Notes: generated by a model not told the origin, from the letters alone. A DNA stretch of 64,000 bases from JAUYIV01 sp035464675 (GCA_035464675.1 DATHSA010000081.1:1-64000); one strand, 5' to 3'; shown: positions 50,281-61,242, counted from the stretch's first letter. Made by a program: numbers and translations.

Positions 50281-50628
50281 TCAGAGTGCTTTCGCGGCCT
50301 TGCAGTCCACGCAGTGGATCGAAGATGGGCGGAACTCCAGCCGGGCACTGCCGATGTCCTTCCCGCAGTTGGCGCAGGTTCCGTAGGTTCCGTCCTCGAT
50401 GCGCGCCAGCGCCTGGTCGATCTCGTCGAGGGAACGCTTGAGGCTCTCGACGAGGCCGAGAACCTCAGTGCGTTCCGCCGTTGCTGCGGCCGCATCCGCG
50501 AAGCCCTCGCCGAAGTCCAGGTCGTCACGCAGCTCACCGGACTCGCCCGCGCCGAGTTCCGAGAGCTGGTGAACGACCTGCTCCCTCTCTTCGCGAAGTC
50601 GAGTCTCGATGGCGTCGTAGGCGCCCAT
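50281..50628 (-). CDS. DksA/TraR-family C4 zinc-finger protein
   Basis: A 115-residue protein: N-terminal coiled coil and C-terminal zinc finger with Cys85, Cys88, Cys106 and Cys109 (CANC, CVDC). DksA-like proteins bind RNA polymerase through its secondary channel. ATG with GAGAGGT upstream. Lies between the M50 protease and xerD. Confidence 0.88.
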   Translation of the reverse strand: MGAYDAIETRLREEREQVVHQLSELGAGESGELRDDLDFGEGFADAAAATAERTEVLGLVESLKRSLDEIDQALARIEDGTYGTCANCGKDIGSARLEFRPSSIHCVDCKAAKAL

Positions 50629-50637
50629 GGATACCTC

Positions 50638-51527
50638 TCAGCTGCGGGGATGCGACGTCGCGTAGACCTCGAGGAGGTGACGCGGTGACACCCGGGTGTA
50701 GATCTGGGTTGTCGAGATGCTAGCGTGCCCCAGGATCTCCTGGACGGTGCGGAGATCCGCTCCCCCTTCCACCATATGGGTGGCCGCACTGTGTCGCAAC
50801 ACGTGGGGTGACACGGCGTCGGGTCTCAAACCGGCCCTGGCGGCGTGTGATCGCACCAGGTTCCACACTGCCTGACGGCTCAGCCGCGTGCCCCGGAGGC
50901 TGAGGAACAGGGCCGCACCCGAACCTGCCTTTCGCACCCGGGCACGGTCGGGCAGCCAGTCCGCGATCGCGTGCCGCGCGGCCCTCCCGACCGGCACCAA
51001 CCGCTGCTTGTCGCCCTTCCCGGTGACGAGTGCCGTGCCCTCGTCCAGATCGAGATCCAGTTCGTCGAGCGCGACGGTCTCGGCCACCCGCGCGCCGGTG
51101 GCGTACATGAACTCCAGCACCGCGCGATCCCGTCTCCCCGCCGGTGTCGCGGGATCCGGGGCATCGAGAAGCCGGGTCATCTCGTCGACGGTCAGCGCCT
51201 TCGGCAGTGAGCGTGGCCGTTTCGGCGAGTCGAGGAGCAGGGTCGGGTCGGTCTCCGACATGCCTTCCGCGACGAGGAAGCGATGGAATCCCCTGATCGC
51301 AGCCACCCTGCGGGCGATCGTGGTGGGTGCCAGACCGGCCTGCTGGAGTTGGAGCACGAAGCCGGACGCCAGCTCGGCAGACGGCTCGCGTCCATCGAGG
51401 AACTCCGAATAGCGCTCGAGGTCTCTGCGGTAGGCGGCGATGGTCGCCGGGGCCAGTCCCCGCTCGGACGCCAGCGAGCCGAGGAACTCGGCGATCTGGT
51501 CGCCCTGCGACGCCCCGGTGAGGGGCA

Positions 51528-51528
<1 letters not shown>
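50638..51528 (-). CDS. xerD: Site-specific tyrosine recombinase XerD
   Basis: A 296-residue recombinase with catalytic residues Arg147 (GARVAE), Lys171 (GKGDKQR), His242/Arg245 (HVLRHS), His268 (LGHAS) and Tyr277 (TQIYTRV). It should act with XerC on the dif site 45 kb away at 5378. Position after pyrG is conserved in actinobacteria and supports XerD over XerC. ATG overlaps the pyrG stop (ATGA). Confidence 0.9.
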
Positions 51529-53177
<1,649 letters not shown>

Positions 53178-53386
53178 GTCCCTCGGGAGTTTGACTGTAG
53201 CACCGGGCCCCCTCGCCTCATGTGTTCACCCTATATGCCCGGGCGAAACAGACGCTGTGGAGTGAGTGGTTCGATTGGTCCTCAGATGTCCGACCGATCC
53301 GACCCACGTGGGCCCTCCTCCACGAAGCGGGGCCCCAACGCCGCCGTGGCCGTGATGCCCGGGCCGAATTCGGCCCGGGAGCGAGG
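53178..53386. other. Intergenic region between recN and pyrG
   Basis: About 210 bases with no gene. It contains the recN-side palindrome (53358-53379), the possible pyrG -10 TACAGT (53199-53194) and CATATAGGG (53238-53230 on the minus strand). No convincing -35 was found. Confidence 0.4.
53358..53379 (-). terminator. Perfect 22-base palindrome after recN
   Basis: Arms CCCGGGCCGAA (53358-53368) and TTCGGCCCGGG (53369-53379) with no loop, 7 bases past the recN stop. Likely hairpin without a U tract. Near-identical to the element at 7496-7515. Confidence 0.55.
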
Positions 53387-54997
53387 TCACGCGCCCTTCC
53401 GAGCCCCTGCCAGCGCGAGCAGGTCCTCGGCGTGGTCCTGGCCGCGCTCGCTGTCTTCGATGCCGCTCAGCATCCTGGCCAGCTCGGCCAGGCGGTCGGC
53501 GCCCTCGACCCGCCTCACCACCGCGCTGGTCCCCTCCCGGTCGACGACGAAGTGTGCGTCGGCGAACGCCGCGATCTGTGGGAGGTGGGTGACGACCAGC
53601 ACCTGACGCCCCTCGGCGAGGCCGGCGAGCAGTTCCCCCATCGCCAGCGCGGTCGTTCCTCCCACACCGGAGTCGATCTCGTCGAAGGCGACGACATCGG
53701 CGTCGGCAACCCCGGCAGCCACCCGCACCGAGAGGACGAGCCTGCTCAACTCGCCGCCGGACGCGACCCTGGAGACCGGGCCGGGAGTCAGGCCGGCGTC
53801 GGAGGCAAAGGACAGCGAGATGGTGTCGGCGCCGCTGGGAGCGGGATCCGCATCGGTCACCTCGATCTCGAGCACGGGCGAGCGGAACCCAAGGCTTCCG
53901 AGCAACTCGAGCGCTCGCCGCTCCAGTGACACCCCCGCCCGTCTGCGGCCATCCGCCAGAAGCGCGCCCGCCTTGGTGGCGGCCTCCTCGGCGCCGGTGA
54001 TCTCGTCGTCGATCGTCTCGGCACGGGTTGCGAGCGCCGCCAGGCGGTCGGCGCGTTCGCGCGCGGAGATGCCGTAGGCGACGACCTCCTCGACGGTCGT
54101 GCCGTACTTCCGCTTCAGTCCGGTGATCACCGCGACGCGCTCCTCCATCCGGTGCAGCGCATCGGGATCGTGCTCCACTGACTCCGCGGCTCCGCGAAGT
54201 TCGAGACCGATGTCATCGAGTTCGGCCACGAGTGCCTCGATGCGGCCCGAAAGGGGCTCGAGGGCGGGATCGAGCGTTGCGGCGTCGCGCACCAGGGCGA
54301 GTGACGAGCGAAGCGAGTCTGCGGCACCGCCCTCGTCGTCGACGCGCGCGAATGCCTCGGCCAGCGACTCGGTGATCTCCGCGGAATGGCGTACCCGGGA
54401 CAGGGCGGACCTGAGCTCGTCGTCCTCTCCCGGGGTGAGGTTCGCCTCTTCGATCTCGCGGGCCTCGTGCGACGCGATCTCGAGTTCGCGCGCCAGAGCC
54501 CGGGCATCGCCGCCAAGAGAGTCGCGGTCTGCTCGGAGCCTCCTCAAACGATCCCAGGCGACCCGGTAGGCGTCCCGGGCTGCCAGACCGGCGTCGTCGA
54601 GAACGCCGTCGACGAGGCGGCGCAGGGCCGACTCGCGCCCCAGGGAGAGATGCTCGTGCTGGGCGACGATCTCCACGAGGTGCTCGAGACGATCGGAGAG
54701 AGTGCGAGCGGGGACCATTGAGCCATCGACGTAGGCCCGCGAGGTGCCTTCGGTGATCCGGCGGGCCACGACGACCTCTTCGTCGCCGATGGTGAAGCGT
54801 CCCTCGACGCGTGCTTCGGTGCCGGCGGGGCCGATGCGATCGCTGCCGGCGGTGTCACCACGGAGGAGTCGCAGCGCCCCGAGGAGAAGGGTCTTCCCCG
54901 CACCGGTCTCTCCGGTGACGGCGACCAGCCCCTGTCCCGGTTCGACGCGGGACGCGGCGATGATGCCGAGGTTCTCGACGTAGAGCTCTTCAAGCAT
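53387..54997 (-). CDS. recN: DNA repair protein RecN
   Basis: A 536-residue SMC-like ATPase of double-strand-break repair. N-terminal VENLGIIAASRVEPGQGLVAVTGETGAGKT contains Walker A; a coiled coil fills the middle; VASGGELSRLVLSVRV is the signature and VVAFDEIDSGVGG the Walker B. ATG at 54997 overlaps the nadK stop by 8 bases. Confidence 0.94.
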   Translation of the reverse strand: MLEELYVENLGIIAASRVEPGQGLVAVTGETGAGKTLLLGALRLLRGDTAGSDRIGPAGTEARVEGRFTIGDEEVVVARRITEGTSRAYVDGSMVPARTLSDRLEHLVEIVAQHEHLSLGRESALRRLVDGVLDDAGLAARDAYRVAWDRLRRLRADRDSLGGDARALARELEIASHEAREIEEANLTPGEDDELRSALSRVRHSAEITESLAEAFARVDDEGGAADSLRSSLALVRDAATLDPALEPLSGRIEALVAELDDIGLELRGAAESVEHDPDALHRMEERVAVITGLKRKYGTTVEEVVAYGISARERADRLAALATRAETIDDEITGAEEAATKAGALLADGRRRAGVSLERRALELLGSLGFRSPVLEIEVTDADPAPSGADTISLSFASDAGLTPGPVSRVASGGELSRLVLSVRVAAGVADADVVAFDEIDSGVGGTTALAMGELLAGLAEGRQVLVVTHLPQIAAFADAHFVVDREGTSAVVRRVEGADRLAELARMLSGIEDSERGQDHAEDLLALAGARKGA

Positions 54998-55823
54998 CGT
55001 GGAGGTGGAACTTCTCCTTGACCGTTCGGGCGAAGTTGCCCGAGCGGAGACGGACGAGAGGCACCGGCTGATCGCCCCGCGAGACCCGAACGACATCTCC
55101 GGGCGAGAGGTCGGCCTGGGCCCGGCCGTCGACATTGACACGGGCGGGCCGGTCCGACGACACGGTCAGCTCCAGGGTGATGTCGGGGCGAAACACGATT
55201 GCCCGGCCGAACAGGTTGTGCGGGGCGACCGCAGTCATGATGAGCGAGTCGAGCTCCGGGTCGACGAGCGGGCCCCCGGCCGAGAAGGTGTAGGCGGTCG
55301 ATCCGGTCGGGGTGGCGACGATGATCGCGTCCGCTCGGTACTCGGCGAGCCGCTCGCCCTCGACCGACACCTGTATCCCGACGACGTGCTGTGACACGAC
55401 CTTCTCGACGACCACGTCGTTGAGCCCGTCCGCGTGGGTCCCATCCGGCAACTCGGCGCTCAGCGTCATCCGGGAGGAGATGCGGAAGTCCCCGGACGCC
55501 AGGGCATCGAGCGCATCGCCTGCGCGCGCCGGGTCCACCTCCGCGAGAAACCCGACGGTGCCGGCGTTCACGCCGAGAATGGGCGATTCGGCTGCGCGGG
55601 CGATTCTTGCCGCCTGGAGGACTGTTCCGTCTCCGCCGACGGCGATGATGAAGTCCGCGTCGAGCGAAGGGTCGAATGGGTGGGGAGACGCCGCCGGGAC
55701 CCTGCCGGCGTCGGACTCGGCGATGACCACCTCGAAACCGCGCTCGATGGCGGCCAGAGCCACCTTTCCGGCGATCTCGGCCGACGACTCACGGCTCGGG
55801 TGGAGAACCAGTGCGAGCCTCAC
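54990..55823 (-). CDS. nadK: NAD kinase
   Basis: A 277-residue kinase making NADP. GGDGT in IIAVGGDGTVLQAARIA, VNAGTVGFLAEV and ATPTGSTAYTFSAGGP are the family motifs. GTG at 55823 overlaps the tlyA stop (GTGA). Same order as in mycobacteria (tlyA-nadK-recN). Confidence 0.95.
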   Translation of the reverse strand: MRLALVLHPSRESSAEIAGKVALAAIERGFEVVIAESDAGRVPAASPHPFDPSLDADFIIAVGGDGTVLQAARIARAAESPILGVNAGTVGFLAEVDPARAGDALDALASGDFRISSRMTLSAELPDGTHADGLNDVVVEKVVSQHVVGIQVSVEGERLAEYRADAIIVATPTGSTAYTFSAGGPLVDPELDSLIMTAVAPHNLFGRAIVFRPDITLELTVSSDRPARVNVDGRAQADLSPGDVVRVSRGDQPVPLVRLRSGNFARTVKEKFHLHDA

Positions 55824-56593
55824 GTCAGGGCCCCCTCCAGCAGTCCGACGTGATCGGCCTCGGGTACGCCGATTCGGCCGTGAACCAGGAACTCGCGATT
55901 GCCCTTGGAGCCGAGGATGGGAGATGCCATTGCGCCGATCGGAGCGATCCCGACCCCGGCCAGCGCACGGATGACGGTCGCGAGCGCGTCCCGGTGATCC
56001 TCGGGGTCGCGGACGATGCCTCCTCGCCCCACGCGGTGGCGACCCACCTCGAACTGCGGCTTCACGAGGACAACGTAGTCGGTGGAGTCCGTGCCGCACT
56101 CCTTCAGATTCTTCGCGAGGGACGCCACCGAGATGAAGGACACGTCCATCGTCACGATCCCGAACGGTGCTCCTATCTCGCCGGGATCGATGGTGCGGAA
56201 GTTGGTGCGGTCCACCACCTCCACGCGCTCGTCGGTGGCGAGGCGCGTGAGCAACTGGCCGTAGCCGACATCGAGTGCGACGACCAGCGCGGCCCCGCGC
56301 TCGAGGAGCACGTCGGTGAAACCCCCCGTGGACGCCCCCACGTCGAGCGCGCGTCGGTCGGTGGGATCGATACCGAACCGATCCAGGGCTGCTGCGAGCT
56401 TGTCTCCGGCGCGGCTCGCCCACGAGTCGCCGGCGTCGATCTGGATCGGCTCGTCTGCGGCGACCAGCGTCGCCGGCTTGGGAGTGGGGCGACCCGCCAC
56501 AACGACAGAACCCTCTTCGATCAGACGCCGGGCCTCGGTACGGGAGCCCGCAAGCCCGCGCTGGACCAGCTCCGTGTCAAGCCTCCGCCGCAG
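55820..56593 (-). CDS. tlyA: TlyA-family rRNA methyltransferase
   Basis: About 257 residues: S4 RNA-binding domain (RLDTELVQRGLAGSRTEARRLIEEG) and FtsJ-type SAM-binding domain (RALDVGASTGGFTDVLLERGA). Mycobacterial TlyA 2'-O-methylates 16S and 23S rRNA. No usual start precedes the conserved RRRLDTEL closely. A CTG at 56593, 5 bases after GAGGA, fits homologue length; an in-frame ATG at 56662 would overlap the upstream gene by 86 bases. Confidence 0.9.
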   Translation of the reverse strand: MRRRLDTELVQRGLAGSRTEARRLIEEGSVVVAGRPTPKPATLVAADEPIQIDAGDSWASRAGDKLAAALDRFGIDPTDRRALDVGASTGGFTDVLLERGAALVVALDVGYGQLLTRLATDERVEVVDRTNFRTIDPGEIGAPFGIVTMDVSFISVASLAKNLKECGTDSTDYVVLVKPQFEVGRHRVGRGGIVRDPEDHRDALATVIRALAGVGIAPIGAMASPILGSKGNREFLVHGRIGVPEADHVGLLEGALT

Positions 56594-56720
56594 AGTCGTC
56601 CTCCTCGGACTCGAGCAGGGTCGAGAGATCCGCGGCGAGATCGTCGGCCACGTCGGGCGCATCGGCGGGGTCTGCCTGCTCCAGGGCCGCAAGCTTCTCG
56701 TCCATGGGCGTATCATCCAT
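56577..56720 (-). CDS. 47-residue acidic protein upstream of tlyA
   Basis: MDDTPMDEKLAALEQADPAD followed by more Asp/Glu-rich helix to EDDSAAEA. About a third of residues are acidic, with no Cys or aromatic. ATG at 56720 is 7 bases after GATAAT. The stop overlaps the proposed CTG start region of tlyA. Unrecognised; it may mainly serve to couple tlyA translation. Confidence 0.5.
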   Translation of the reverse strand: MDDTPMDEKLAALEQADPADAPDVADDLAADLSTLLESEEDDSAAEA

Positions 56721-56733
56721 CGGGGTCATTATC
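56721..56733 (-). promoter_or_regulatory. Leaderless promoter of the tlyA-nadK-recN operon
   Basis: GATAAT (56733-56728), one of the best -10 matches in the window, 7 bases before the ATG at 56720. Confidence 0.55.
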
Positions 56734-56759
56734 CCTGCGCCCGACGACAGGAAGCGCCA

Positions 56760-57500
56760 TTGCTGCCGATCCGTGACGTCAACCCCACGAGGATCCGGCC
56801 CCTGATCACCTGGGCGATCATCGCGATCAACGTATTCGTGTACTTCGTCGTGCAACCCGACGAGGTGGGGGAAGCCACCGAGTTCGTCTACCAGCGGGCG
56901 GCGATCGCCTGTGAGCTGACGACCGGGGAGCCGCTGAGCCTCGAGGAGATCAACCGGGAGACATGCACCGACGGCTCCGAGGTCCCGCTCTTCCCCGACA
57001 AGAACGTCTGGGTGGCGGGTTTCGTCTCCATGTTCCTGCACGGCAGCGTCGCTCACATCCTCTTCAACATGTGGAGCCTCTGGATCTTCGGCAACAATGT
57101 CGAAGAGGCGTTCGGGCACGTCGGCTACCTGCTCTTCTACGTCGCCGCCGGCGTCGCAGCCACCATCGGTTTTGTTGCTCTGAATACCGACCTCACGGTG
57201 CCGCTGATCGGCGCTTCGGGGGCGATCGCAGGGGTCATGGGCGCCTACCTGGTGCTCTTCCCGCGCCACCTCGTGTTGACGCTGATCATCTTCCGCGTGG
57301 TGGCGATCCCCGCCATCGCCTTCTTGGGGTTCTGGTTCTTCAGCCAGTTCTTCTTCGCGACCGAGGGGGTGGCCTGGGAGGCCCACGTCGCCGGATTCCT
57401 CTTCGGTGCGCTGGCGGCGCTTCCGTTCCGTGAGTCCCTCCTGGGACGAACCCTGGCCGGCGAAGAGCAGGTCGGCACCGACCGGTCCTCCATCTTCTAG
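56760..57500 (+). CDS. Rhomboid-family intramembrane serine protease
   Basis: A 246-residue membrane protease with six or seven helices. Catalytic Ser in GASGAIAGVMGAYLVLFPR and His in WEAHVAGFLFGAL; HGSVAHILFNMWSLWIFGNNVE is the conserved N-terminal part. A 30-residue Cys-containing extracytoplasmic loop (IACELTTGE, RETCTDGSE) follows the first helix. TTG start at 56760 with AGGAAG upstream. Divergent from the acidic-protein gene. Confidence 0.88.
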   Translation: MLPIRDVNPTRIRPLITWAIIAINVFVYFVVQPDEVGEATEFVYQRAAIACELTTGEPLSLEEINRETCTDGSEVPLFPDKNVWVAGFVSMFLHGSVAHILFNMWSLWIFGNNVEEAFGHVGYLLFYVAAGVAATIGFVALNTDLTVPLIGASGAIAGVMGAYLVLFPRHLVLTLIIFRVVAIPAIAFLGFWFFSQFFFATEGVAWEAHVAGFLFGALAALPFRESLLGRTLAGEEQVGTDRSSIF

Positions 57501-58294
57501 ATCCCGAGGAGCCCGGGCAGCCCGGCAACGGTCGGGAGCAGGTGATCGGGCTTCTCCTCCCCCGACAGACTCTTCGGATCCGGTGCGACCCCCGTCTGCA
57601 CCAGCACCGTCGTCCAGCCGGCGCGGCGGCCGAAGGCGATGTCGCTGTCGGGTCGGTCTCCGACCATCCAGGTCGGACCCGGCCCGAGGTGTTGCTCGAC
57701 TGCAAGCCGCATCGGGGGATGGGGTTTGCCGGCGTACTCGGCGCCGCGGCCGCCGGCGCGTTCGACGGCGGCGATGATCGACCCCGCACCGGGAGCCGGG
57801 ACCGATGACGTCGGGAAGGTGGGATCGTGGTTCGTGCCGATGAATCGCGCGCCATTGATGACCGCGTGTGACGCCCGTCGGATCCGGTCGTACGAGATGG
57901 CCCGGTCGAGGCCCACGATCACGGTGTTCGCCGCGCCGGGAGCTTCGGTCACCTCCAGGTTGGCGTCCACGACTGCGGCCACGAGGCCTGCCTCGCCGAT
58001 CGGAAGCACCGGTGCGTCCCCTTCACGCAACATCAGTACGGCCGCCAGCGCAGAGGTCACCACTCGATGCGGCTCGATCCCGAAGCCCGTGATCTCCTCC
58101 AGGCGTCCGGCGACCGCCTCCGGGGTCCTTGTCGAGTTGTTGGTGGCGAAGACGACCGAGAAGCCGGCGTCTCGTATCGCTTCGAGAGCGTCTCGGGCCC
58201 CCGCGACGGGCTCCGATCCGACGTAGACGCAGCCGTCGAGATCGAGGACGACATTGCCCGGGGCACCATCCCCCGCTAGAACTCGTCGAGCCAA
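57497..58294 (-). CDS. HAD-superfamily hydrolase, NagD/subfamily IIA
   Basis: A 265-residue phosphatase: VVLDLDGCVYVG (nucleophile Asp), FATNNSTRTP, GKPHPPMRLAVEQHL and WMVGDRPDSDIAFGRRAG. Substrates of this group are small phosphates. TTG at 58294 is the only in-frame start before the conserved region. It shares base 58294 with the divergent DUF1015 start. Ends overlap rhomboid by 4 bases. Confidence 0.87.
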   Translation of the reverse strand: MARRVLAGDGAPGNVVLDLDGCVYVGSEPVAGARDALEAIRDAGFSVVFATNNSTRTPEAVAGRLEEITGFGIEPHRVVTSALAAVLMLREGDAPVLPIGEAGLVAAVVDANLEVTEAPGAANTVIVGLDRAISYDRIRRASHAVINGARFIGTNHDPTFPTSSVPAPGAGSIIAAVERAGGRGAEYAGKPHPPMRLAVEQHLGPGPTWMVGDRPDSDIAFGRRAGWTTVLVQTGVAPDPKSLSGEEKPDHLLPTVAGLPGLLGI

Positions 58295-59307
58295 TGCTCT
58301 CCCCGTTTCGAGGCTACGTACCGGCCGGCCGCGGACCGTTCGCGAGCGACGACACGACCGCGCGTTCCCGCCAGATCCGGGATGCGGCCGGACGCTACCA
58401 CCCGGGCGCGGTGCTGGAACGGGCCGTCTCGGAGGGGCTCCTCACCCGGACCGGCGACGCCTCCCTGTATGGCTACCGCATCGAGACCGGGGACGAGACC
58501 ATCACCGGGCTGGTTGGAGTGTGCCGCGCCGCGGATCTGGTGCCGCACGAAGGGACGATCGCCTCGGCTCCCGACGAGCCGGCTCCGAGCATCGAGATTC
58601 GTCCGATTCTCGCTCTCATCGAGGATCCGCTTCCGCGCCTCGAAGCCGTCGGAGACGCCGTGGAGTCGGTGGAGCCCGGCGGGGCCCGGCACTCGCTGAC
58701 AGCGGTCGATCGCACGACCCCTCTGGAGCTGGTGGCCCCGGTCGTGGCCGATGGCCATCATCGCCGGCGTGCCGCGTTGGCCTCGCGCGGTGTCGACGCC
58801 ACCGTGCTCACGATGGTCGTGGGCGACAGCGGCTCTGGCCTCGAGGCAGGGACGTTCCATCGGGTGTTTCCGCACTCCGGGTCGCTGCCGCTCGGCGCCT
58901 CCGATGTCTTCGATCTGGAGCCCTTGCCTTCGCCGGAGATCATCCCTGGCTCCCTTGTCTGGCTGGAGGGGCGCAGCGGACGGGCATTCGCGCTGACCCC
59001 AACACCTGCTGCCCTCGGCTCGATTCACGGCCCGCTGCGCGAATCACCGGCTGCGGTGGCGCAGGCGCTCCTGTATCCGCTGCTCGGCCTCCTGGAGCAC
59101 GAGGCCGAGCATGCGGGGTCTCTGGAGGAGGCCGTGGCGGCCCTCCCCGCCGCCGGGGGTGCCCTTCTGCTGCCTCCGGTCGAGATCCGCGCTGTGATGG
59201 CGGCGGCGCGTTCGCGGACGCTCCTGCCACCCAAGGCAAGCCGCTTTCGCCCGAAGCCACTCCGGGGCATGGTGTTGAGGGGTGTCGACATGAAGCCCGA
59301 CGCCTAG
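58294..59307 (+). CDS. DUF1015-family protein (possible SerK-like kinase)
   Basis: A 337-residue protein of the DUF1015 family: FRGYVPA at the start, VVADGHHRRRAAL in the middle and LLPPKASRFRPKPLRGMVLRG at the end. An archaeal member is an ADP-dependent serine kinase, but most bacterial ones are uncharacterised, and this one is shorter than usual (about 400). ATG at 58294. Convergent with the M20 peptidase, overlapping by 4 bases. Confidence 0.8.
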   Translation: MLSPFRGYVPAGRGPFASDDTTARSRQIRDAAGRYHPGAVLERAVSEGLLTRTGDASLYGYRIETGDETITGLVGVCRAADLVPHEGTIASAPDEPAPSIEIRPILALIEDPLPRLEAVGDAVESVEPGGARHSLTAVDRTTPLELVAPVVADGHHRRRAALASRGVDATVLTMVVGDSGSGLEAGTFHRVFPHSGSLPLGASDVFDLEPLPSPEIIPGSLVWLEGRSGRAFALTPTPAALGSIHGPLRESPAAVAQALLYPLLGLLEHEAEHAGSLEEAVAALPAAGGALLLPPVEIRAVMAAARSRTLLPPKASRFRPKPLRGMVLRGVDMKPDA

Positions 59308-60644
59308 GCAGAGAGGCTCCCGAAGCGCTCGACCGTGAGTCGGGTGAGTTCCGTCGTGAGCCGTAGCGACTCTTCGCTGACCCGTTCGTCGTGCCCGTGA
59401 AACATCTTGAGGAAGTCGCCGAACCCCACCTGGCGATCGAACAGCGACACGCCATATGCGACCGTTCCCCTCCGGCGGAAGAAGCGGGCGTCGGTCCCGA
59501 CCGGGATCATCGCCGGAACGGGATGGGCCCCCGGTTCCAGCCCGGCCAGGGCCTCGGTGATCGCCTGCCAGAGCGGACCTTCGGGTGCCGATCCGTTGGC
59601 CCGGGTCGCCTCTATGGTCTCCACCTCGATCTCCTCGAACCCCGGTCCGATCGCCTTCCGGAAGTGATCGAGCACATCTGCTTCGTCCTGGCCGGGCAGC
59701 GAACGGATGTCGATCTCAGCCACCGCGCGATCGGGGACGACGTTCGCCTTGACGCCGGCGCGCAGCGTGTTCGGGCTGATCGTCAGATGAGTGCACGCGT
59801 GGATCCATCGGGCCAGCCCGGTGTCACTGATGGCGATGCGATCGATGGCGTCGTCGATACGATCGACGTCGAGGAGCTCCTCGGCGAGCCCGTCGGGTGG
59901 GTCCCACGCCTCGACGAATCGCCGCCACTCGTCGGTGATCGCCGCCGGGGGCGGTGTCGCGGCCAGACGGGAGATGGCGTCGGCCATCGGCACCAGGGCG
60001 TTGTGGGTGCCATACGGCTGACTGCCGTGACCGGGCACACCAGAAGAGCGCAGGACCCGCCACTGCGGACCCTTCTCGGCCACCGTCACCGGCAGGCAGG
60101 GACCGGCGCTGCCCTCCAGCAGGGGCGTCCCTATCTCGGTGAGCAGGTAGTCGCACGCCACCTGGTCCCAATGCTCCTCGACCAGGGGACGGGCGCCAAG
60201 GCGCCCACCCGACTCCTCGTCTGCGACAGCGAGAAACATCAGTTCGCCAGGCAGGCGGGGAGCCTCCCCCAGCCGGTGCCGGGAGAACACGGCAGCCATG
60301 GCGGCCGTCTGGTTGAGCATGTCGACTGCTCCTCTCCCCCAGATGAAGCCATCGCGACGCTCCCCGGCGAACGGATCGACCGACCAGCCGTCGCGTGCGG
60401 CCGGGACGACATCGGTGTGGCCCATGAGCATGAGTGACGGAGCATCGGCATCCCTACCGGGCACGCTCCACACTGCGCTGGCCCGGGTGGGGTGGGGCTC
60501 GAAGACCCAATCGGGCTCACCCAGGTATTCGGTGAGCGTGGCGACCGAGCGCTCCTCTCCGCCGGAGTCGGGCGTACCGTCGTTGACACATGCGTTCTGG
60601 ATCAGGGAGACGAGAAGGTCGGAGACTTCGGCCCCCGGGATCAC
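59304..60644 (-). CDS. M20-family metallopeptidase
   Basis: A 446-residue zinc amidohydrolase of the ArgE/DapE/carboxypeptidase group. Metal ligands in MGHTDVVPA, WGRGAVDML and ADEESGGR; dimerisation domain from about 190 to 300 with GVPGHGSQPYGTHNA. Specific substrate is unknown; the RGAVDML variant is typical of actinobacterial M20 dipeptidases. GTG start overlaps the GNAT stop (GTGA). Confidence 0.9.
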   Translation of the reverse strand: MIPGAEVSDLLVSLIQNACVNDGTPDSGGEERSVATLTEYLGEPDWVFEPHPTRASAVWSVPGRDADAPSLMLMGHTDVVPAARDGWSVDPFAGERRDGFIWGRGAVDMLNQTAAMAAVFSRHRLGEAPRLPGELMFLAVADEESGGRLGARPLVEEHWDQVACDYLLTEIGTPLLEGSAGPCLPVTVAEKGPQWRVLRSSGVPGHGSQPYGTHNALVPMADAISRLAATPPPAAITDEWRRFVEAWDPPDGLAEELLDVDRIDDAIDRIAISDTGLARWIHACTHLTISPNTLRAGVKANVVPDRAVAEIDIRSLPGQDEADVLDHFRKAIGPGFEEIEVETIEATRANGSAPEGPLWQAITEALAGLEPGAHPVPAMIPVGTDARFFRRRGTVAYGVSLFDRQVGFGDFLKMFHGHDERVSEESLRLTTELTRLTVERFGSLSA

Positions 60645-61114
60645 CGGTCGCTCCGGTGCATGACGATCGACCTCGCCTTGAAGCCGTTCGACTCGAAGAA
60701 GTTCTTCGACTCGCGATGTCCCGGTGAGACGTGGGCATCGAACTCCACGATGCCGCGAGAGGTCGCCTCGTCCAGGAACAGGTCGATCATCGCCTCCCCG
60801 ACTCCGACGCCTCGCGCTCCCGAGAGCGTGAAGATGAGGCGCACCGCGGCGACCCTTCGCCCATCGGCGTGTGGGAGGAGATCCTCATCACGGGCCATCA
60901 GAAATCCGACCGGCACCCCGTCGATCTCACCGATGTACATCCGGGCGTCCAGGTCGTCGAGGAGGCCGGTGAACGCCTCGTCGACCGGAACCGGCAGTCC
61001 GTCGGCGACCGACCAGATCGGCTTGATCGCATCCATCTCGGCCGCCAGGGCGACATACAGCTCGGTCAGCACCGGGACGTCCTCCGGGCCTGCAGCGCGG
61101 GCAGTGACGGTCAT
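60641..61114 (-). CDS. GNAT-family N-acetyltransferase
   Basis: A 157-residue GNAT with RAAGPEDVPVLTELYVALAAEMD, SGARGVGVGEAMIDLFL (acetyl-CoA loop) and SKNFFESNGFKARSIVMHR. Substrate unknown. First gene of a unit with the M20 peptidase. ATG start, 8 bases after TACCCT. Confidence 0.82.
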   Translation of the reverse strand: MTVTARAAGPEDVPVLTELYVALAAEMDAIKPIWSVADGLPVPVDEAFTGLLDDLDARMYIGEIDGVPVGFLMARDEDLLPHADGRRVAAVRLIFTLSGARGVGVGEAMIDLFLDEATSRGIVEFDAHVSPGHRESKNFFESNGFKARSIVMHRSDR

Positions 61115-61128
61115 CGCGTTGGAGGGTA
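61115..61128 (-). promoter_or_regulatory. Putative leaderless promoter of the GNAT-M20 unit
   Basis: TACCCT (61128-61123), overlapped by TATACC, is 8 bases before the ATG. Confidence 0.4.
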
Positions 61129-61175
61129 TACGGGACGAGTCAAGCATCCGGTGTCGACAGTCGATATCCGGTGCC

Positions 61176-61238
61176 GTCACCCGTCACCCGGGCGCGACCG
61201 ACTTCTTGACGGGCAACGGGCAACGGGTGACGGGGAAC
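61176..61238 (-). repeat. Seven-base tandem repeats forming a hairpin, copy 4
   Basis: Two GTCACCC units (61176-61189) face GGGCAAC, GGGCAAC, GGGTGAC, GGGGAAC (61211-61238). GTCACCC pairs perfectly with GGGTGAC. The block starts 4 bases past the DUF4193-like stop codon. Confidence 0.75.
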
Positions 61239-61242
61239 CGTC

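Noticed and set aside
56593..56662. ATG 56662 as the tlyA start
   Set aside because: It would overlap the acidic gene by 86 bases and adds residues unlike TlyA; CTG 56593 is better placed, though not proven.
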